From a bacterium (GTDB lineage Bacteria > Pseudomonadota > Alphaproteobacteria > Rhizobiales > Xanthobacteraceae): a stretch of 11,994 nucleotides of DNA. A program made the position numbers and the translations under genes. The stretch lies in assembly GCA_029946075.1 (NCBI GenBank), contig JAQSDT010000756.1, positions 1-11,994 on the forward strand, given 5' to 3'. The notes beneath the pieces are model-generated. The model was not told where the DNA came from. It searched no databases and saw nothing but the letters and a program-made list of their open reading frames with translations. Numbering within the stretch: the first letter of the stretch is position 1; every line of letters starts with the position of its first letter. Below are positions 1-6,674 of this stretch, one piece after another.

Positions 1-1
1 G

Positions 2-715
2 AGCCTGTCGAGCCAGGTCGCCGGCGCATCGGAAGAAGCCTCCAGCAACATGCAGTCGGTGGCGTCGGCAACCGAGGAACTGTCGGCTTCCGTCGACGAG
101 ATCGGCCGGCGCGTGAAGGAATCGAGCCAGATCGCCGAAGCCGCCGTGCTGCAGGCCGAGCAGACCGACGGGCGCATCGGAAAACTTTCGCGCGCCGCGC
201 AGGAGATCGGCGACGTCGTCAAGCTGATCACGGCGATCGCCGAACAGACCAATCTCCTGGCCCTCAACGCCACCATCGAGGCCGCCCGCGCCGGCGATGC
301 CGGCCGCGGCTTTGCCGTCGTCGCCTCCGAGGTCAAATCGCTGGCGAGCCAGACCGCGAAGGCGACCGACGAGATTTCGAACCACATCTCGGGCATGCAG
401 GGCGCGACGCAGGAATCCGTCGCCGCGATCAAGGAGATCGGCGGCACCATCGGCAAGATCTCCGAGATCGCCTCGACCATCGCCAGCGCCGTCGAGCAGC
501 AGAGCACGGCGACGCAGGAGATTGCGAAGAGCGTTCAGAACGTCGCGCAAGGCACGCAGGAGGCCGCGACCAACGTCATGCAGGTCAACCGCGGCGCCAC
601 CGAAACCGGCACGGCCTCGGAAGAAGTGCTGAACTCCGCGCGCACCCTGTCGAGCGAAAGCACGCGCCTGCGCGAAGAACTCGACCGCTTCATGGCGAAC
701 ATCCGCGCGGCGTAA
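2..715 (+). CDS. Methyl-accepting chemotaxis protein, C-terminal signalling domain (5' end outside window)
   Basis: The reading frame is open from the left edge, so this is the 3' part of a longer gene. About 237 residues are visible and all belong to the cytoplasmic coiled-coil MCP signalling domain. The highly conserved hairpin tip (IAEQTNLLALNATIEAARAG) is encoded near 238-297 and is followed by GRGFAVVASEVKSLA, the region that contacts CheA and CheW. Flanking heptads rich in Ala, Glu, Gln, Ser and Thr form the methylation helices. The protein ends at residues MANIRAA with no NWETF-type tether for CheR. By family knowledge it relays ligand or redox sensing to the CheA kinase that controls flagellar rotation. 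The sensor domain and any membrane segments lie outside the window, so the stimulus cannot be inferred. The call is secure at family level. Confidence 0.95.
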   Translation, partial: SLSSQVAGASEEASSNMQSVASATEELSASVDEIGRRVKESSQIAEAAVLQAEQTDGRIGKLSRAAQEIGDVVKLITAIAEQTNLLALNATIEAARAGDAGRGFAVVASEVKSLASQTAKATDEISNHISGMQGATQESVAAIKEIGGTIGKISEIASTIASAVEQQSTATQEIAKSVQNVAQGTQEAATNVMQVNRGATETGTASEEVLNSARTLSSESTRLREELDRFMANIRAA

Positions 716-740
716 GGTCTCTCGGATCGCCGCGGTTTTG

Positions 741-830
741 TAGGGTGGGCAAAGGCGCGTAGCGCTGTGCCCACCATCTCTCATCCAGCACGTCTCTCGA
801 TGGTGGGCACGCTTCGCTTTGCCCACCCTA
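741..830. repeat. Long palindromic intergenic repeat (REP-like hairpin)
   Basis: The outer arms, 741-754 (tagggtgggcaaag) and 817-830, are perfect reverse complements. An inner pair, 767-777 (gtgcccaccat) and 800-810, is also perfectly complementary. The whole 90 bp can fold into one long interrupted hairpin. It lies 26 bp after the chemoreceptor stop codon and has no U-tract, so it is not a standard intrinsic terminator. I recall similar TAGGGTGGGCAAAG palindromes scattered between genes in Bradyrhizobium-type genomes. Membership of that family is recalled, not checked. Confidence 0.8.
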
Positions 831-1002
831 CGGAACCGCGTTCCGTCACCTTATTCTCCCCGGAACCCCACCCCTCCCGGCACGTTATCTCTCCAGCTGA
901 TAAACGCGCCTTCCGCAAAACTCAGCGAAGCAACCCTGGAACCAGGACGTTCCGGGGCGTTTCCCGTTGGCGCATCCGCACGCATTTGTAGAGTAGGGTG
1001 AG
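831..1002. other. Leader region before otsB
   Basis: No gene is visible here. The stretch 938-961 contains GGAAC followed after 15 bases by CGTT. This resembles the alphaproteobacterial EcfG general-stress promoter (GGAAC-N16/17-CGTT) but the spacing is one base short. It is 42 bp before the otsB start, a sensible position, yet the spacing makes it only a weak candidate. A modest purine stretch, AGGGTG at 995-1000, precedes the otsB ATG and could act as a poor Shine-Dalgarno sequence. Confidence 0.35.
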
Positions 1003-1839
1003 ATGGATCAGGATCTGGCTGAATTGCCGATGAAAGACGACATCGCTGCAAACGACGACACTGCGCCGGAAACCGTTCCGGTGCCGCGCGCGCTGGTGCC
1101 GCATTTGAGCGAGACCGCGATCCTGCTCGATATCGACGGCACGCTGCTCGATCTGGCGCCGACGCCGCGCGAGGTCTGGGTGCCGCCGGGCCTGTCGAAG
1201 ACGCTCAATCGCCTGTTGCAGCGAACCAATGGCGCGCTGGCGCTGGTCAGCGGCCGATCGCTTTGCGATATCGATCTGATTTTCGCGCCCGATCACTATC
1301 CGGCCGTCGGCGGCCACGGCGCCGAGATGCGGATCGAACGCGAAAGCGACTCGCTCGCCGCGCACGCGCCGCCGATGGACAAGGAACTGAAAATGCGGCT
1401 CGCGGCGATCGCAAAGCTCAGCCCGGGCATCCTGCTCGAGGACAAGGGCTATTCGCTGGCGCTGCATTATCGCCTCGCGCCGCATGCCGAAAAGGCGATC
1501 TATGCCGCGGTGTCGCTGATCCGCGCCGATCTGTCCAATGCGCCGATCGAGGTGCTGCCCGGCAAATGCGTCTGCGAGATCAAGCATTCCGGTTTCACCA
1601 AGGCGACCGGCGTGCATGAGCTGATGACGCGCGAGCCCTTCAAGGGCCGTCGCCCGCTGTTCATCGGCGACGACGTCACCGACGAAACCGTGTTCGCCAT
1701 CATGCCGGACTATAACGGCTTCGCCTTCTCCGTCGGCCGCCGCGCGCAGGGCGTTGCCGGACATTTCGATACGCCTGACGATGTCAGGCAATTTCTCGCG
1801 CATCTGCTTGACGACGAAAGCGACGCAGCGCGGCCATAA
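1003..1839 (+). CDS. otsB: Trehalose-6-phosphate phosphatase
   Basis: This is a 278-residue HAD-superfamily phosphatase that converts trehalose-6-phosphate to trehalose in the cytoplasm, the second step of the OtsA/OtsB route. HAD motif I is ILLDIDGTLLD at about 40-50, with D43 as the expected nucleophile and D45 as the general acid/base. Motif II is LVSGRS at 81-86, and motif IV is FIGDDVTDE at about 220-228, with Mg-binding Asp223 and Asp224. The CEIKHSGFTK segment at about 191-200 supplies conserved lysines. The length matches bacterial OtsB. The ATG at 1003 has only a modest purine stretch upstream, and the first ~35 residues before the core are poorly conserved in character, so the exact start is less certain than the identity. 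It lies 196 bp upstream of otsA on the same strand, as expected for a trehalose operon. Confidence 0.95.
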   Translation: MDQDLAELPMKDDIAANDDTAPETVPVPRALVPHLSETAILLDIDGTLLDLAPTPREVWVPPGLSKTLNRLLQRTNGALALVSGRSLCDIDLIFAPDHYPAVGGHGAEMRIERESDSLAAHAPPMDKELKMRLAAIAKLSPGILLEDKGYSLALHYRLAPHAEKAIYAAVSLIRADLSNAPIEVLPGKCVCEIKHSGFTKATGVHELMTREPFKGRRPLFIGDDVTDETVFAIMPDYNGFAFSVGRRAQGVAGHFDTPDDVRQFLAHLLDDESDAARP

Positions 1840-1981
1840 ACGGTTTCGTGTTGCCGGGATATCGACACAGATTCTTCGCGTCATATCCAAAACGACGCAA
1901 CGAATTCTGCTTTTTGTGAGTTCCTGCGAGTTCCCTGATGCGCAGCCCGAATTTGGTTTCAATTCGTTGAAAGGGTGACCA

Positions 1982-2006
1982 GGAACCATATTGATGAATG
2001 GTTGTT
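1982..2006 (+). promoter_or_regulatory. EcfG-type (general stress response) promoter candidate for otsA
   Basis: GGAAC at 1982-1986 is followed, after 16 bases, by TGTT at 2003-2006. This matches the EcfG consensus GGAAC-N16/17-CGTT at eight of nine positions. Transcription would begin about 2012, giving a leader of roughly 24 bases that contains the ribosome site at 2024-2029. In rhizobia, ots genes are known targets of the PhyR/NepR/EcfG cascade during desiccation, salt and stationary stress, which fits the position. The match is seen in the sequence; activity is inferred. Confidence 0.6.
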
Positions 2007-2023
2007 AAGTCAGACGAACCAAC

Positions 2024-2029
2024 AGGAGG
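2024..2029 (+). promoter_or_regulatory. Strong ribosome binding site that fixes the GTG start of otsA
   Basis: AGGAGG lies six bases before the GTG at 2036-2038. It supports this non-ATG start, because the OtsA family begins with a short (K)LVVVSNRV strand exactly as encoded from here. Confidence 0.85.
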
Positions 2030-2035
2030 GGACCT

Positions 2036-3499
2036 GTGAAACTCGTCGTCGTTTCCAACCGCGTGTCGCGCGGAAAACCGAACGAACCCATGACGGGGGG
2101 ACTCGCCGCGGCGTTGTTGCCGGTGGTCGAGAAGTCGGGTGCGATCTGGGTCGGTTCCAGCGGCAAGGTCCGCAGCGGGAACCCGCGAGAGCCTTTCGCC
2201 GAAATCGAGGCGCTCGGCGCCGGCGCGCTGGCGATGCTGGATCTGCCGGCCGCGCATTACGGCGGCTATTATGAAGGCTTCGCCAATTCCGCGCTGTGGC
2301 CGGCGCTGCATTCGCGCGCCGATCTGATCCGGGCGACGCAGGACGATTATCACAGCTACCGCGAAGTCAACGCCTTCATGGCGCGAGCGCTGCTGCGCTT
2401 CCGCAAGCCCGACTCCATGTTCTGGATCCAGGATTATCATTTTCTCGCGCTCGGCGCGGAGCTGCGCGATCTCGGCGTGTCGGAGCCGCTCGGCCTGTTC
2501 CTGCATACGCCGTGGCCGACGCGCGCGATCTTCGGCGGCGTGCCGCATCATCGCGCGCTGATCGAGGCGATGCTGGCCTATGACCTGATCGGCTTCCAAA
2601 CCGAGGAGGACTGCGAGAATTTCCTGTCCTGTGCGCAGGACGAACTCGACCTCACCGTGCATGACGGCGTCGTCCTCTCCTCCCACGGCCGCACCCGCGC
2701 CGCGGTGTTTCCGATCGGCATCGATCCCGCCAAATTCGCCCAGCTCGCGGCCAAGGCCGCGACGCATCCGGACGTCTCGCGGCTGCGCCGCAGCCTCAAC
2801 GGCGAGAAGCTCGCGATCGGCGTCGACCGTCTGGATTATTCCAAGGGGTTGATCAACCGCATCAAGGCGTTCGAGCGGATGTGGACGCTGCAGCCGCAGC
2901 TGCTGCGTACCGCATCGCTGCTGCAGATCGCCACGCCCTCGCGCGGCGGCATCGAGGCCTACGGCAATCTGCAGAGCGAGGTCGCCAGACTCGTCAGCGA
3001 CGTCAACGGCATTCACGGCGAGGTCGACTGGACGCCGATCCGCTATCTCAACAAGGGTTTTGGCCAGGCCGTGCTCGCCGGTCTCTATCGCACCGCGCAG
3101 GTCGGCGTGGTGACGCCGCTGCAGGACGGCATGAACCTCGTCGCCAAGGAATATGTCGCCGCGCAAAACCCGGTCGATCCCGGCGTTCTGGTGCTGTCGA
3201 AATTCGCCGGCGCCGCCAACGAACTCGACACCGCCTTGCTGGTCAACCCGCACGACATCGACGGCATGGCCCGCACCATCGCGGCCGCCCTCTCGATGCC
3301 GCTGACCGAGCGTCGGATGCGCTGGGAAGCCATGATGACCAAACTGCGCGGCGGCACCATCCAGCAATGGTTCGCCGATTTCACCGACGCGCTCGCAGAA
3401 AGCCAGCTCGACAAAGGCCCTTTGGGACCCGTGCTGGCTGAGCCTCGGCCGTCATGGCCACTGCGTTCAGCCACGAATGGCGGCGTGCGGTTTCACTAA
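2036..3499 (+). CDS. otsA: Trehalose-6-phosphate synthase (UDP-forming), GT20
   Basis: This cytoplasmic glycosyltransferase transfers glucose from UDP-glucose to glucose-6-phosphate, giving trehalose-6-phosphate. The protein has 487 residues, close to the usual 450-490. The N-terminal half has SNRV (7-10), the loop GGLAAAL (21-27), W39 and WIQDYHFL (130-137). The C-terminal nucleotide-sugar half has GVDRLDYSKGL (262-272), with the expected phosphate-binding Arg265 and Lys270, and DGMNLVAKE (364-372), typical of GT20 enzymes. It starts at GTG behind a near-perfect Shine-Dalgarno sequence. An EcfG-like promoter sits immediately upstream, so it can probably be transcribed apart from otsB as well as with it. 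The last ~30 residues beyond the catalytic core are variable in this family. Trehalose here would serve as an osmo- and desiccation protectant. Confidence 0.97.
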   Translation: MKLVVVSNRVSRGKPNEPMTGGLAAALLPVVEKSGAIWVGSSGKVRSGNPREPFAEIEALGAGALAMLDLPAAHYGGYYEGFANSALWPALHSRADLIRATQDDYHSYREVNAFMARALLRFRKPDSMFWIQDYHFLALGAELRDLGVSEPLGLFLHTPWPTRAIFGGVPHHRALIEAMLAYDLIGFQTEEDCENFLSCAQDELDLTVHDGVVLSSHGRTRAAVFPIGIDPAKFAQLAAKAATHPDVSRLRRSLNGEKLAIGVDRLDYSKGLINRIKAFERMWTLQPQLLRTASLLQIATPSRGGIEAYGNLQSEVARLVSDVNGIHGEVDWTPIRYLNKGFGQAVLAGLYRTAQVGVVTPLQDGMNLVAKEYVAAQNPVDPGVLVLSKFAGAANELDTALLVNPHDIDGMARTIAAALSMPLTERRMRWEAMMTKLRGGTIQQWFADFTDALAESQLDKGPLGPVLAEPRPSWPLRSATNGGVRFH

Positions 3500-3507
3500 T
3501 AGCTCCC

Positions 3508-3548
3508 CCTCATCCTGAGACGCCGCTTCGCGGCTCCTCACCATGAGG
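3508..3548. repeat. Short palindromic intergenic repeat between convergent genes
   Basis: The outer arms cctcat (3508-3513) and atgagg (3543-3548) are reverse complements. An inner hairpin, gccgc (3522-3526) and gcggc (3530-3534), has a three-base loop. The element starts 9 bp past the otsA stop and 10 bp before the 3' end of the convergent gene at 3558. It has no T-run, but the hairpin could still slow or protect either transcript end. I recall similar CTCATCCTGAG...GCCGCTTCGCGGC...CCATGAGG elements as common dispersed repeats in Bradyrhizobium and Rhodopseudomonas. Confidence 0.75.
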
Positions 3549-3557
3549 ATCTGAGCC

Positions 3558-3902
3558 TCAATGACAATACGAAACCCCATCCAGCACTGGACACCGCGCC
3601 CGTGTCGGCGCACTCGGATTCTCCATCGGCACCACGCCCTTGCCCGACCCGACGAACACGCCCGGCCCGACCACGACAGACGATTTATTCCCGACGATCA
3701 CGCTCGGATGCGGCGAAGCCAGCCGCGATTGCGACCCGTCCGCCCAGACGATGGCATCCCCGGTATGAACCCCGCGCCGCCCGTCGTCGCACGACACATC
3801 GGAGCCGAGCCGCGTGCACGCCTGCGCCATCGCAGGCCCGGCCGAGACCGCGCCAGCTGCCGCCAGCAGAATGGCCATTGAGAGCGCCCGCGCGATGATC
3901 AT
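3558..3902 (-). CDS. Small exported protein of unknown function
   Basis: This is a 114-residue protein with a clear Sec signal peptide: MIIAR, then a hydrophobic stretch (about 6-20), then a probable signal peptidase I site after PAMA-QA near residue 27. The mature part is about 87 residues with four Cys (two near its start, two near the end in CPVLDGVSYC), suggesting two disulfides in the periplasm. The middle carries Ser/Val/Gly-rich segments (VIVGNKSSVVVGPGVFVGSG) of beta-strand character. The start at 3902 is supported by GGAGG five bases upstream (complement of 3908-3912). It is convergent with otsA. I recognise no catalytic motif or named domain. The signal peptide, ribosome site and coding bias argue that it is a real gene. 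Confidence 0.8.
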   Translation of the reverse strand: MIIARALSMAILLAAAGAVSAGPAMAQACTRLGSDVSCDDGRRGVHTGDAIVWADGSQSRLASPHPSVIVGNKSSVVVGPGVFVGSGKGVVPMENPSAPTRARCPVLDGVSYCH

Positions 3903-3995
3903 GCCGTCCTCCAGGAACCGTGTTGCCGGTATGGTCGTCGATCCCGGCCGAATTCCGGTTCAAGGCCCATGCTTGACGATGTCGGCGCATTCTCA

Positions 3996-4040
3996 ATAGT
4001 AAAAATTATCAAGTAAATTCAGATATTTAAAGAAATTCAG
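3996..4040. other. AT-rich intergenic patch between the secreted-protein gene and tRNA-Ser
   Basis: This stretch is markedly AT-rich in an otherwise GC-rich window and contains the octamer aaattcag twice (4015-4022, 4033-4040). It lies upstream of both the leftward secreted-protein gene and the rightward tRNA gene, so it probably holds promoter elements. I could not define a convincing -35/-10 pair for either direction. Confidence 0.4.
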
Positions 4041-4098
4041 CCCGCCGCCCCCGGCCTCCCTTGCAAAATCACTCCTGCCCCTTCAAGAGAAGGCCTCC

Positions 4099-4188
4099 GG
4101 AGAGATGGCCGAGTGGCTTAAGGCGCACGCTTGGAAAGCGTGTGTGCGGGAAACCGTACCGTGGGTTCGAATCCCACTCTCTCCGCCA
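4099..4188 (+). tRNA. tRNA-Ser(GGA)
   Basis: The acceptor stem ggagaga (4099-4105) pairs perfectly with tctctcc (4178-4184), followed by discriminator G4185 and an encoded CCA (4186-4188). The anticodon stem cacgc/gcgtg closes a loop ttggaaa, giving anticodon GGA at 4133-4135, which reads serine codons UCC and UCU. The long variable arm after the anticodon stem is the class II form expected for tRNA-Ser. The T arm gtggg-ttcgaat-cccac is canonical. The total length of 90 nt fits. Its 3' end lies 18 bp from the first copy of the direct repeat that bounds the next segment. Confidence 0.98.
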
Positions 4189-4206
4189 TTAGAATCAGGC
4201 AATGCT

Positions 4207-4290
4207 GATACCGCGACAGGATATTTTGATACCGCGTTTTGTTTTTCACGCACCCATCGCATGAACGCCTTGCTCGGCAACTCGCCGGTC
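4207..4290. repeat. Direct repeat, copy 1 (left boundary of acyltransferase segment)
   Basis: These 84 bp match 6591-6674 without gaps at 73 positions (11 differences, about 87%), same orientation. Both copies encode, on the minus strand, the peptide pattern TG(E/Q)LPSKAFMRW and then (V/G)REKQ(N/I)AVSKYP. Six of the 11 differences fall at third codon positions in that frame. Copy 1 also contains the nonamer gataccgcg twice (4207-4215 and 4228-4236). It could be the end of a lost gene, a dispersed coding repeat, or a junction left by integration or duplication next to the tRNA. Confidence 0.8.
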
Positions 4291-4358
4291 TTGTCGCAGG
4301 TGTGGAACTTCAGCCGGCCAGTCGCGGGCATAGTGCCACGCAACCTTGCGACCACCGA

Positions 4359-6335
4359 TCACTTCAACAAGGGATCGAGGAAGCGCAGATGCTCCCGCAC
4401 GAAGACGGGACGCAGGTGCGCGTCGTCTGAGAATTTCGGCTCGCTCGCTCCGAAGAAGGGCAAGCAGCCCTCGCCGGTGCCGCAGATGTCGGGAAGTGGA
4501 TCGAGTAGCGTCGCCCCGGTGTGCTCACCGATGGCGCGCAGCTTCGCGTTCACGGTGGCATGGACAGTTTGCAGCTCGGCGGTGGGTACTGCCTGTTCAA
4601 CGTCGGGAGCGATCCGAAAGCCGGTCAGGCTGCGCGTTACCATCTCGCGGGGACTAAAGCGGGGGTGTCGAGGGACCGCCAGCACCAAATAGACCTTCGC
4701 TCCCTGGCCTTGTAACAAGCGTACATAGTGTTCGAGATTGGAATAGAAGGCGTCCACGCCCTCCTTTGTGGTTAAGGGCAAGCGCCTACCCTCTACCTCC
4801 ATCATCATTTCCTCGTTGATGTAGCCTGACCATGCAGCACCAAGCACCACGGATTGCACTTTCTCACGCTGTACCAGGTCGACCAAAATCCTGGGCAAAT
4901 TAGCACAGGGTGCAAATTGGTCGCGCTGGATCAGCCCCGGCACCGCGGCGCACCTGGGGCCTGTCACGAAATAGGTGTTGGCGGCCAACTGACGTTCGTC
5001 GGCCAGTTGCTGCACTCTAGGTCCGTAGTGGAACAGCAGGCTGTCGCCGCCCAACGCCACCTTGCGCTCGCCGTGGCCCAGCTGGGCCACCAAAGGCCAG
5101 CCGTGGTCTAGCACCTTCATACCCGTGGTCGGCTTGAAGTCGGCATCAAGTCTGGCGATGCCGATCTTCCGGACGTCGATACCGGGAAGGGGCGGGAAGC
5201 GTTCCGGGAGCCCCTCCTTGGTCCACACGGCAAGTCCGGCAGCACCCAGAATCGCCATTGAAGCAGCGGCGATCTGGGTGCGACGCTGGCGGTGCGCTCC
5301 AAAGCGGATCGGATACTCGATGAAACGGTAGGTAGCCCAAGCCAGTAGAAAACTAGCAGCCAAAAGCGCCGTGGCCATGAGGGGCGTCGGCGGCTTACCC
5401 AGGCGAATAATATATGCATAGGAAATCAGTGGCCAGTGCCAGAGATAGAGCGGATAGCTTATCAGTCCGACGAAAACCACGACACGGTTAGAGAAGACAA
5501 TGCGGTTCACCGCAGCTGTGCGCCCGGCTAAGATTATCGCAACCGACCCCGCCACTGGCAGCAGAGCTGGCCAGCCCGGAAAGCGTAGTCCTGGCGTGAA
5601 CGACACTACGGATGTCAGCAGGATTGCTAAGCCAGCAAAGGAAATCCAGGAGCGGACGCTGGGCGAAAGAACAATCGAGCGCCCCCAAGCCAGACCCGCC
5701 CCGGCTAGAATCTCCCAGAAACGTGCGACGGGTAAATAGAAGTCGTCGGCGATGTTGTTGATGGACAGGGCGATGTTGATTGCGAAGGAGGCCAGGAACA
5801 GGACGGCCAGCAGTTGTCCCACCTTCGCCTTTATCCGGAAGGCCGCCCACAGCAATGCCGGCCAGAGGATGTAGAACTGCTCTTCAATACCGAGAGACCA
5901 TAGATGCAAGAGCGGCTTTTGACTGGCGGCGGCGTCGAAATAGCCGGCTTCGCTCCATATCGCTATGTTGGAGAGGAAGCCCGCGCCGAAGAAGACATGC
6001 TTGGCCAGCTCTGCCAGCTCGAACGGCATCAGAAAAACGAAACCGAACGCCAGTACGGCGGCCAAGCAAACGGCCAGCGCCGGGAAAATGCGCCTGATAC
6101 GCCGGCCATAGAACGTCGCGAACGAGAAGCGGTGTTCGCTCATTTCAGTGAAAAGTATTTGCGAGATGAGGAACCCTGAAATCACGAAGAAGATGTCTAC
6201 GCCCACAAAGCCGCCCGTGACGACTTTCGGAAAAGCGTGAAAGAGCACTACCGAAAGTACGGCAAACGCCCGTAGCCCATCGATGTCCGCGCGGTAGTTG
6301 TCGGTGGCGCGCTGAGAGAGGAAGGGCTTCATCAT
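4359..6335 (-). CDS. Membrane O-acyltransferase fused to SGNH hydrolase-like domain (OafA/OatA type)
   Basis: The protein has about 658 residues in two parts. Residues ~14-350 form an acyltransferase-3 domain: YRADIDGLRAFAV, the likely catalytic His33 in VLFHAFP, GGFVGVDIFFVISGFLI, the basic FYGRRIRRIFPA motif and about ten hydrophobic helices ending near LYLWHWPL. The C-terminal part is an extracytoplasmic SGNH module: GGDSLLF, with Ser432 as the expected nucleophile, and DDAHLRP near 637-643, with the D-x-x-H catalytic pair. Such fusions move an acyl group (often acetyl) across the inner membrane onto surface polysaccharide, O-antigen or peptidoglycan; the substrate here is unknown. The start MMKPFLSQ is chosen because the domain begins 13 residues later; an in-frame start at 6428 would add 31 residues of unconserved appearance. 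Neither start has a strong ribosome site. The gene looks less GC-rich than its neighbours, stands alone and lies between direct repeats, suggesting transfer. Confidence 0.93.
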   Translation of the reverse strand: MMKPFLSQRATDNYRADIDGLRAFAVLSVVLFHAFPKVVTGGFVGVDIFFVISGFLISQILFTEMSEHRFSFATFYGRRIRRIFPALAVCLAAVLAFGFVFLMPFELAELAKHVFFGAGFLSNIAIWSEAGYFDAAASQKPLLHLWSLGIEEQFYILWPALLWAAFRIKAKVGQLLAVLFLASFAINIALSINNIADDFYLPVARFWEILAGAGLAWGRSIVLSPSVRSWISFAGLAILLTSVVSFTPGLRFPGWPALLPVAGSVAIILAGRTAAVNRIVFSNRVVVFVGLISYPLYLWHWPLISYAYIIRLGKPPTPLMATALLAASFLLAWATYRFIEYPIRFGAHRQRRTQIAAASMAILGAAGLAVWTKEGLPERFPPLPGIDVRKIGIARLDADFKPTTGMKVLDHGWPLVAQLGHGERKVALGGDSLLFHYGPRVQQLADERQLAANTYFVTGPRCAAVPGLIQRDQFAPCANLPRILVDLVQREKVQSVVLGAAWSGYINEEMMMEVEGRRLPLTTKEGVDAFYSNLEHYVRLLQGQGAKVYLVLAVPRHPRFSPREMVTRSLTGFRIAPDVEQAVPTAELQTVHATVNAKLRAIGEHTGATLLDPLPDICGTGEGCLPFFGASEPKFSDDAHLRPVFVREHLRFLDPLLK

Positions 6336-6590
6336 GCTCGCGGCATCGTCTCGTCTGAATTTTGGAGAAGTATGGGTTTTTGCCTCCGTAATTGCGTCGC
6401 AAGGCCGTTCCGGCGGTTTGTACAGCATCCCTTGGGGGGGTGCTTCGCTCAGCGTGCTACGCCCTGTGGTAAACTATATGTGTGCCCTAGTTGATATCGC
6501 GACCGCCGCTGAAACAGGTCTCACGGTCTCAAGCGAAGGCACCGTGAGACTCCTTTTTCCCCATTTCATGCCGCACGCTGGCTCTGATTT
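6336..6590. other. Non-coding interval upstream of the acyltransferase
   Basis: No convincing gene is visible. The interval holds the alternative N-terminal extension of the leftward acyltransferase (to 6428), a C-rich stretch on the minus strand just upstream of that start, and the terminator-like hairpin at 6518-6558. Base composition is mixed and no clear promoter could be assigned. Confidence 0.4.
6518..6558 (+). terminator. Intrinsic-terminator-like hairpin with T-tract
   Basis: A perfect 10-bp stem, gtctcacggt (6518-6527) and accgtgagac (6541-6550), encloses a 13-base loop and is followed by tcc and five T residues (6554-6558). On the plus strand this is a terminator shape, although the GC content of the stem is moderate. 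No rightward gene ends just before it, because the neighbouring acyltransferase runs leftward. It may belong to a lost gene or act in the acyltransferase leader RNA. Confidence 0.55.
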
Positions 6591-6674
6591 GATCCTGCGA
6601 GGGGATATTTTGATACCGCAATTTGTTTTTCACGCCCCCAGCGCATGAATGCCTTGCTCGGCAACTGGCCTGTC
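6591..6674. repeat. Direct repeat, copy 2 (right boundary of acyltransferase segment)
   Basis: This is the counterpart of 4207-4290 at a constant offset of 2384 bp, 73/84 identical. In the minus-strand frame that both copies share, copy 2 extends to a TGA in the sequence complementary to 6561-6590. Upstream, the same frame reads on through VMTGQQSELRPGTRVEVTGQ before meeting a stop near 6755. This looks like a coding fragment rather than random sequence. No tRNA fragment is seen beside this copy. Confidence 0.8.

Noticed and set aside
922..1989. Long minus-strand open frame of 355 residues opposite otsB
   Set aside because: It is rich in Arg, Gln and His, lacks any domain, and mirrors the strong codon bias of otsB on the other strand. 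The same applies to the 527-residue minus frame opposite otsA.
4099..4290. tRNA 3' end as a classical attL with 6591-6674 as attR
   Set aside because: The duplicated segment starts 18 bp beyond the tRNA, the right copy has no tRNA sequence beside it, and no integrase gene is present. A standard integrative element is not supported.
4083..4355. Minus-strand ORF across the tRNA encoding SGIRTHGTVSRTHAF
   Set aside because: This peptide is the well-known antisense translation of tRNA-Ser and is not a protein. Only its upstream part is kept, as repeat copy 1.
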